Part shown: piece by piece, positions 58,307-64,000 of the stretch
How the letters are laid out: each line of letters begins with the position of its first letter
Position numbering within the stretch: position 1 is the stretch's first letter
From: Lutjanus erythropterus
Taxonomy: Eukaryota > Chordata > Actinopteri > Lutjaniformes > Lutjanidae
DNA: 64,000 nucleotides
Reading direction: 5' to 3'
Assembly (NCBI GenBank): GCA_020091685.1
Contig: CM034608.1
Span: 4,130,751-4,194,750 of the forward strand
The notes under the pieces: model-generated
What the model was told of the DNA's origin: nothing
Databases searched by the model: none
What the model saw: only the letters and a program-made list of their open reading frames with translations
Position numbers and translations under genes: made by a program

Positions 58307-58680
58307 TTCTAGTTTCCTGCTGGACAAACAGCAGGGGAAGGGGGATTATGTATTGTCATGAATGACATTTAGCCTTCATTCACACACGTACTGGTAAATT
58401 GGTGAGAGTAGTTGGTGATTATCTCTGCATGACAGTGTGATCAGATAAGTATGAAGTATGCTGAGGTGTAATGAGAAGAGCATTCTGGGAATTCGCTGTC
58501 CCCAACGGACCTTCAAGTGGCTCTGAATGTTGGGTCGTGACCCACATGTTCTTCAGCAGTGTGAAAAATGATAAAGAGATGGCTGTGGTTGATAACAATG
58601 TCATAGCTTTCGTTTCTGCAGCCTGACATTTGTGCAGATTTCCTGTATTTAGGCCAAGACCCAAACCATCTGAGTGGGCA
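58307..58680 (+). repeat. Local duplication, copy A
   Basis: It aligns with 59747-60108 from 'gttctagtttcctgctggac' through 'cccaaaccatctgagtgggc'. Copy A has a roughly 35-base stretch (around 58490-58530) reduced in copy B. Spacing is 1440 bp. Confidence 0.85.
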
Positions 58681-58779
58681 AAGTGGTACTTAACTACAGT
58701 ACTTGAGTAAATGTACTTATTTACATTCTACCATAAATTGTACTGCACATACAGGAAATTACAAAAATTTCAAACCTGC

Positions 58780-59625
58780 AATTAAAATGTGAATAATGTA
58801 ACAATCAACAGTATGAAAAATAAATATATTACCTTAAAAATGTATTCCAATCCATTTACTAATTACCTGATAAAATGTAGTCAGTTACCTAATCTAAGTA
58901 TCACAATATTAAAACAATGTAACATGATTACTTTATGTTACTTTTGGTTTACTTTAATACAAAGTATGTTCAAAATGTTAACCCTAATATAATGTTTTAT
59001 GTTTGTGAGGTCTATTGTTTGGTCAGTTATTCCTTCCTTTGTTATGCACTAATACACATTTAAATTAATAGAGGGTAATTATCACAGTTAAATGTTCACA
59101 TTTCCTGTAAACTGTTGTAAAGCTATTCTGGGACTTCTTGTTTTTACCCACCCATCCTGGTCATGAGCGTCACATACAATTGCAAAATATTTTTCAGTGG
59201 TACATAGTGTTTACACATTAGCAAGCGAATTGAAGTTTATATAGCTAATGTTAGCAATTGGTTCTACCTGTAATATTATAAGCAGAGGGCAGAACTGTCA
59301 CTGTCCCGTGATGATGTTCCTTGTTTCTGATTTAGAGATTTACTGACGATAAACTGACGGTGAAATATTTGTCTAGTGAAGCATTTTCTCACCCAACACC
59401 ATTATGGTAATAAAATAATCTGGTTTCACAGAGACCAGAGTGGTGCAGTAAAATGTGTTTAGTGTTATAATGTGTGCACACTGCACATGGTCGTATATCA
59501 TTCTTTATTTTTAAATGTACTTTAAAATTGTAATCCTGCTAATAATCCCCATCTTTACCAAACATTACTGTAATCTGATTACGTCATTACGTTTTTTCTG
59601 TAACTGTAATGGAATACAGTCACTT
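58780..59625 (+). repeat. Interspersed repeat between the duplicated blocks
   Basis: Related to 1390-2130 (see there). It ends with 'taatctgattacgtcattac'. No ORF. Confidence 0.5.
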
Positions 59626-59746
59626 TCTTTTTGCTTTAAATCCTGATTATGTAATCCAGGTACATGCAATCCGTTACTCTCCAAAACTGACCACTTGTCA
59701 GAGGTTTCATTTGAACAAATGGTGCATTGTGAACTGTGTTCAGTGT

Positions 59747-60108
59747 TCTAGTTTCCTGCTGGACAAACAGCAGGGGAAGGAGGATTATGTATTGTCATAA
59801 AGGACATTTAGCCTTCATTAACACACACAGTGTGACAGGTCAGTATAAAGAGATATGGGTTTATGAGTGCATCAGGCAAGTATGAAGTATGCAGAGGTGT
59901 AATGAGAAGAGCATTCTGGCAAACTGTCCCTGATGGGTTGTGACCCACATGTTCTTCAGCAGAGTGAAAAATGATAAGAGATGGCTGTGGTTGATAACAA
60001 TGTTGTTAGCCTGTCATAGTTTTTGTTTCTGCAGCCTGACATTTGTGCAGATTTCCTGTATTAGTTCTTGGGCCAAGACCCAAACCATCTGAGTGGGCAA
60101 ATTGTAGT
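59747..60108 (+). repeat. Local duplication, copy B
   Basis: Partner of 58307-58680. It carries an extra 'gttgttagcctgtcatag' relative to copy A. The frame FLLDKQQGKEDYVLS at its start echoes FLLDR at 57930. Confidence 0.85.
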
Positions 60109-61420
60109 TGTGCCTTTTTAAATTCCTCTGCATCCTTAGCCTCGTGTTTTGATATAATAGATTTTGCTGACAAGCCGCTTATTTGTAACTATCACCTCTT
60201 AAAATCATGGACTGCTGTTGTTCAAAACTGGGAAAGAGCCTTTTGGAGAACCTCATTAAGACACAAAGACCTTGATGAACATTTGGAATCAAAATTGCAT
60301 TTTTCTGTGATTGGCTGGTGAGCACTTCTGTTCTACAGGTCACTCAGAGATCCACTAATTGCCAGCACATGTTGGAAAGCCACCCGCCTCCATCTCAACA
60401 ACTCTTTGTTGTTGGCATGTACAGTCATTTCATGCTCAACTGCTATCCACACACATCCAGTTTTGAACCATTCAGTAGTTGCACCTTAACAGGCTACCAG
60501 ATATTAATATTAATATTCCTTTCTGTGTTTACAATAATAGCCAAATACCTTCCTTATTTATCTATCCTTTACATTATTCAAATTAATGTTACACTGCTTA
60601 TAGTGTTGAATGGCAAAAGCTCACTGTCTTTTAAATATATTTTTGCATATTTGCTTTTCTATGTTTTATATTTTCATACTTATACATTTTTATGTCCCTG
60701 TTAGCACCTTGGCTAATGACAAACAAAATTTCATTCCTGTGTACACTGTCTATGGAAATGACAAATAAACAAGTTTAACTCAAGTAGTAATATAGTGTTA
60801 AATTTAATTTTTGAATTTTGCTCATGTGAAAAATGATCCAACCCATGACTCTAAACTTGATGTGAGCCAAACTGCAGGTTTTCTGATCTGTTTCACCTCT
60901 ACTGGCCACCAATCAGAGATCCTGACAGTTGGATCGTTTGCTTTAGTCAGCAGTGAAATCTGATCAAATCATACCCACCCAGTCCTGAAGAAGTGGATTA
61001 GCTGAGCTATCAGTTTTAAACTCTTAATAATAAGATACTTTTTCCAAACATTAACTTTATTGCTTATTTAGTCATAAATATTCAATGTTATAAAGAAATA
61101 CTTCAAACCACATTTTCAGATTTAACCTCTTAGTAGCCTATTAATACACTGTGGATAATTTTAGACAAACTATTAAGGTATAAATTTTGTGGAAGTACCA
61201 TTATGTTAATCATTTGGTTGTACATAACTCCTTATATATAATGAGTGTATTTTGTGTTACAGTGTAAAAATTCACGCAGCAATTGCCAATATTTTAAATC
61301 CTTTAATCATAACAGTAAGTGGCATTGCATCAACTTTTATAAACACACATTTCAACTAAGAACCATATATTTTCAACTAGTAGGAAAGAAAGAAAAGCTG
61401 CAGGTAGTACAGAATTTAGT
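60109..61420. other. Intergenic, no supported gene
   Basis: ORFs at 60043-60321 and 60318-60704 have no recognisable domain. The second is driven by AT-rich, Phe/Leu-coding DNA. No splice-supported exon was found. Confidence 0.5.
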
Positions 61421-61423
61421 GTT

Positions 61424-61429
61424 TTTATT
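61424..61429 (-). terminator. Candidate poly(A) signal of W2
   Basis: AATAAA on the minus strand, about 115 bases after the W2 stop codon, a normal distance for a short 3' UTR. Confidence 0.5.
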
Positions 61430-61544
61430 TACTGACATGGTTTGTATGTGCCCTGTTTAATGCTTCAGGTTATCTGATGTAAGATATCTGAAGAAAGTGT
61501 TCCATCTGATTTGACTGAACCAAAAGTTGACTGAGCCATGACTT

Positions 61545-64000
61545 CTACTTGGCCTTAGGGCCATTCATTGGTGGATATGGTGGAATGAGGAACTTCCATG
61601 ACTTATTCCAACCTGAGAGTGACTTGGTTTGCTTCAAACTGCTTGGCTGGACAAAGAACCTCCAAGATTCTGCCCACTCTTCAAAGAAGTTGTCTTCCTC
61701 AACCATCTTAGGCTTCTTTCCTGAAGTAGGGCCTCTCATGGGACGTGGTTGTGTTTTACCCAACAGGTGGACTCCTGCCCACTTCCTTTTGTCAATGTCT
61801 TTGTCAATGCTGGCGTACAAATGCTCCTTCATTTTTCTATGTCTTGTAATAATAACTCTTGGGTCAACAGATTCCTTTGACATAGTTTTGTCTTTGATCT
61901 GTACACTGGCCCTCTGCAGGAACCGCATGGAGTTTATCCAAAGCTTGAAGATTGCAGGGCTACTGCAGAAGGTGGCGATGGTGGTGTTTTGTTTGTTCTT
62001 TCCTCTTGACCACATGACTGCATAGTGACATGGGTTAGGAAAGGACTCAACCCAGGGACGCTCCACCTGGGGCATGGGGTTGGCAATCCGGAACGACATT
62101 CCCCACTTAGATCCATGCCCATTGGTAGGGGTATGATGCTGCTGAATACTGCTGCTCATGCTTTTCCCAGACATCCCTGGGTTCAGAAGTGATCCATTTT
62201 TCCATGAAACGTTCCACTGTTTCTCAGGATATCGTTCCCTGAACATCTGATTATCAAAGGATCGGCTCATTTTAGCTTGGGCTTTCTGTAGGGACATCTT
62301 CCCTCTCCGGTGGTGGATCTCCATTAACATATAGACCTCGTTCTCTCTTGGCACCCGCTCAGCCCAGAGCTCTGTGTTAAAGCCAGATGACTTCCAGGCC
62401 TCTCTCCACTGGGTTAGAGATGGCTTATCATGGTGGAACTGAGTTTCTGAGAACATCCAGGCATCCTGCCAGTCAAAAACGGACCTAGCATGGACTGAGT
62501 GTCCAACTGACCTGTGTGTGTGTGAATTGTCAGGATATTGGGAAGCCATACTTGACCTTCCTTGGCTGGTTTGTGCGCTACCTTGCCCTTGTGATCGCTG
62601 CTGGGGCCTCGCAAACCTCCATGATTCTCCCCAGCTTCGCTCCCCAGTTGGCCCATTCTTAGGGAGTTCAACAGGCGCAAAGTGGTTCTGGTCCCTTGCG
62701 CGGTCCACTCGGATTTGGGGGATGGTGGGCCAACCCTGTTGCCACAATTCAGGCTCCTGATGCAGAGGCTGACAGTTGAATTTCCATGAGTCTTTCAGGT
62801 CTGAGGCATTAGGCTTCATGTCTCCTGTCTTCTCAGATGATCTGAAAGGCCTTGAAGGGTCAGGCCTCATTCTTCTTCTCTCCATCCTCATTCTGTGCTT
62901 CAGTGCCCTCCAGGAATCCCTCCACTCTGGGGCAGGTAAGACAATTTCCAGGTGTCTCAGGCGAAGCAGGTTGGATTGGGTGAATTCTCTTCTTGGGTGA
63001 TATAACACACTGTGTTTCAACTGCTCATAGGATGGGTCTACTTTATCTGAAGTTGGATAATGCCCTTTCTCCACCTTCTGGGCCTCCATCTTTGGTGGCG
63101 AGAGCTTCAGGACTTTCTCTATTTCTTCACATGGTTTAGAGTTGTTTTTTGTCACCTGCCACGCCTTGCTCCACTCAGAGAGAGCCTTAAATTCATCACA
63201 GAGTTGCATGTATAGATCTCTGTACTTCTGCTCATGATACACAAACATGTCTTCATGGAGACGTGACTCTTTTTGATGGCTGTGATGACTATAGGTTTCA
63301 CCATGATCTTGCCTCTGAGAGGGATCAGCATTCTTGTGGTTGTTGGAGACCACCATGGCTGCTCTCCATGACTCGGCCCACTCAGTCGAACTGTGAGATT
63401 TTTTGACTTTGAGCAACTTGGAGTTGTTGCATCCATGGTGGTTGGCAAGCCTCCAACATTCTTCCCAATTGGAGCTCATCTTTCTATGATTATCTTGCTT
63501 GTTAGCCATAGACTCATTCATTTGACCATTATTTTCGGTAAAACCAACCTCCTGACTTGCTGGCTTAGTGGATCTCCATGAGTCGCTCCATTCTGATGAG
63601 CTCAAGGCCTCATAGTGATGCTGAGTTTCCATCAACAGGGTGAACAATCCAGATTTGTGGACATCCTCTCCATCTACTGTATCCCCCCTCTTATTCTTTT
63701 TGTCAGATTTTCTCCAGGACATCTGCCACTCCTCAGTGGGGAGACTAAAGTCTAGCTCTTCTGACTCCACCATCCTATAGTCAGGTTTCTTCCAGAGATG
63801 AAGGCTGTGAGGATCCATCAAGTTGGGTCCGTTTAGCCAAGGTTTGCCTGGTTCAGAGTAAGGCTGATGAGTAGCAAACATCCAGCACCTGCCCCAGCCT
63901 GGTGTAGCTTCAGCGCCTTCTTCTGCTTGTGGCAAAGATTTGTTGTTCTTCCATGACTTTCCCCACACCATAGCAGAAGGTTGATTCTGGGTGATGGACA
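61545..64000 (-). CDS. W2: tryptophan-pair (W-x3-W) repeat protein, C-terminal part of over 800 aa, 5' end outside window
   Basis: A single frame is open from the right edge to TAG at 61547-61545. The first Met in view is at 63971, but codons before it are also open (SITQNQPSA), so the gene probably continues outside. Numbering from that Met, 808 residues carry fifteen W-x3-W pairs at 3, 26, 82, 128, 169, 198, 267, 350, 410, 447, 501, 522, 586, 766 and 788, with consensus E-W-x-x-S-W-R/K-F (EWAESWRF, GWNKSWKF, EWRDSWRA). At least four more sites have one Trp replaced (LKDSW 392, WGMSF 623, WVESF 640, WINSM 678). Between pairs lie 15-80 variable, polar, basic residues. No signal peptide, membrane segment or known domain is seen. 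Unlike W1 it lacks the acidic block. Its function is unknown. The two genes lie on the same strand, 25 kb apart. Confidence 0.85.
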   Translation of the reverse strand, partial: SITQNQPSAMVWGKSWKNNKSLPQAEEGAEATPGWGRCWMFATHQPYSEPGKPWLNGPNLMDPHSLHLWKKPDYRMVESEELDFSLPTEEWQMSWRKSDKKNKRGDTVDGEDVHKSGLFTLLMETQHHYEALSSSEWSDSWRSTKPASQEVGFTENNGQMNESMANKQDNHRKMSSNWEECWRLANHHGCNNSKLLKVKKSHSSTEWAESWRAAMVVSNNHKNADPSQRQDHGETYSHHSHQKESRLHEDMFVYHEQKYRDLYMQLCDEFKALSEWSKAWQVTKNNSKPCEEIEKVLKLSPPKMEAQKVEKGHYPTSDKVDPSYEQLKHSVLYHPRREFTQSNLLRLRHLEIVLPAPEWRDSWRALKHRMRMERRRMRPDPSRPFRSSEKTGDMKPNASDLKDSWKFNCQPLHQEPELWQQGWPTIPQIRVDRARDQNHFAPVELPKNGPTGERSWGESWRFARPQQRSQGQGSAQTSQGRSSMASQYPDNSHTHRSVGHSVHARSVFDWQDAWMFSETQFHHDKPSLTQWREAWKSSGFNTELWAERVPRENEVYMLMEIHHRRGKMSLQKAQAKMSRSFDNQMFRERYPEKQWNVSWKNGSLLNPGMSGKSMSSSIQQHHTPTNGHGSKWGMSFRIANPMPQVERPWVESFPNPCHYAVMWSRGKNKQNTTIATFCSSPAIFKLWINSMRFLQRASVQIKDKTMSKESVDPRVIITRHRKMKEHLYASIDKDIDKRKWAGVHLLGKTQPRPMRGPTSGKKPKMVEEDNFFEEWAESWRFFVQPSSLKQTKSLSGWNKSWKFLIPPYPPMNGPKAK

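Noticed and set aside
60043-60704. Two overlapping ORFs as a gene
   Set aside because: No recognisable domain, no phase-matched splice sites, and the first overlaps the duplicated non-coding block.
24310-63971. W1 and W2 as one long gene
   Set aside because: W2 ends in its own stop with a nearby poly(A) signal, and W1 has its own start region. A 25-kb gap contains another gene on the same strand.
61545-64000. C-mannosylation or thrombospondin-type W-x2-W motifs
   Set aside because: The spacing is W-x3-W, there are no accompanying cysteines, and no signal peptide is visible in W1.

Overview
The window looks like teleost nuclear DNA, most likely from a percomorph (perch-like) fish. Gene density is low. 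Introns have GT/AG borders, (CA)n microsatellites recur, and the interspersed repeats (tRNA-derived SINE, Tc1-like and hAT-like fold-backs, L2-type reverse-transcriptase fragments) are of kinds common in fish. The one gene recognised with certainty is a vertebrate EGF-CFC (Cripto / one-eyed pinhead) gene. The species is an inference.

Layout, left to right. 1-279 (minus): start of a BED-zinc-finger, hAT-like ORF that runs off the left edge. 280-7900: repeats. 8933-14618 (minus): complete six-exon tdgf1 (EGF-CFC Nodal co-receptor), 212 residues, all splice phases consistent. 15200-24300: repeats plus a weak two-exon candidate near 19.5-19.9 kb. 24310-36663 (minus): five-exon gene, here called W1, for a 1054-residue protein that combines W-x3-W tryptophan pairs with an acidic block of roughly 500 residues; a candidate extra first exon lies at 42372. 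36.7-50.9 kb: transposon remains. 51167-52245 (minus): two-exon gene for a basic/acidic repeat protein with recurring GPSRKRSR blocks, in which an in-frame TGA is followed by 70 more codons of the same repeat. 55684-56422 (plus): short two-exon P-loop gene or gene fragment with an abnormal C-terminus. 57.8-61.4 kb: repeats and a local duplication. 61545-64000 (minus): a second tryptophan-pair gene (W2), one exon open for over 800 codons to the right edge.

Tdgf1 would act at the cell surface as co-receptor for Nodal-type ligands. The rest of the gene content is dominated by repeat-built proteins of unknown function. The two W-x3-W genes share strand and repeat signature but little else, and look like an expanded, poorly described family. 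They are the strongest candidate here for something undescribed. No sequence search was run: family calls rest on recognised motifs and residue patterns.
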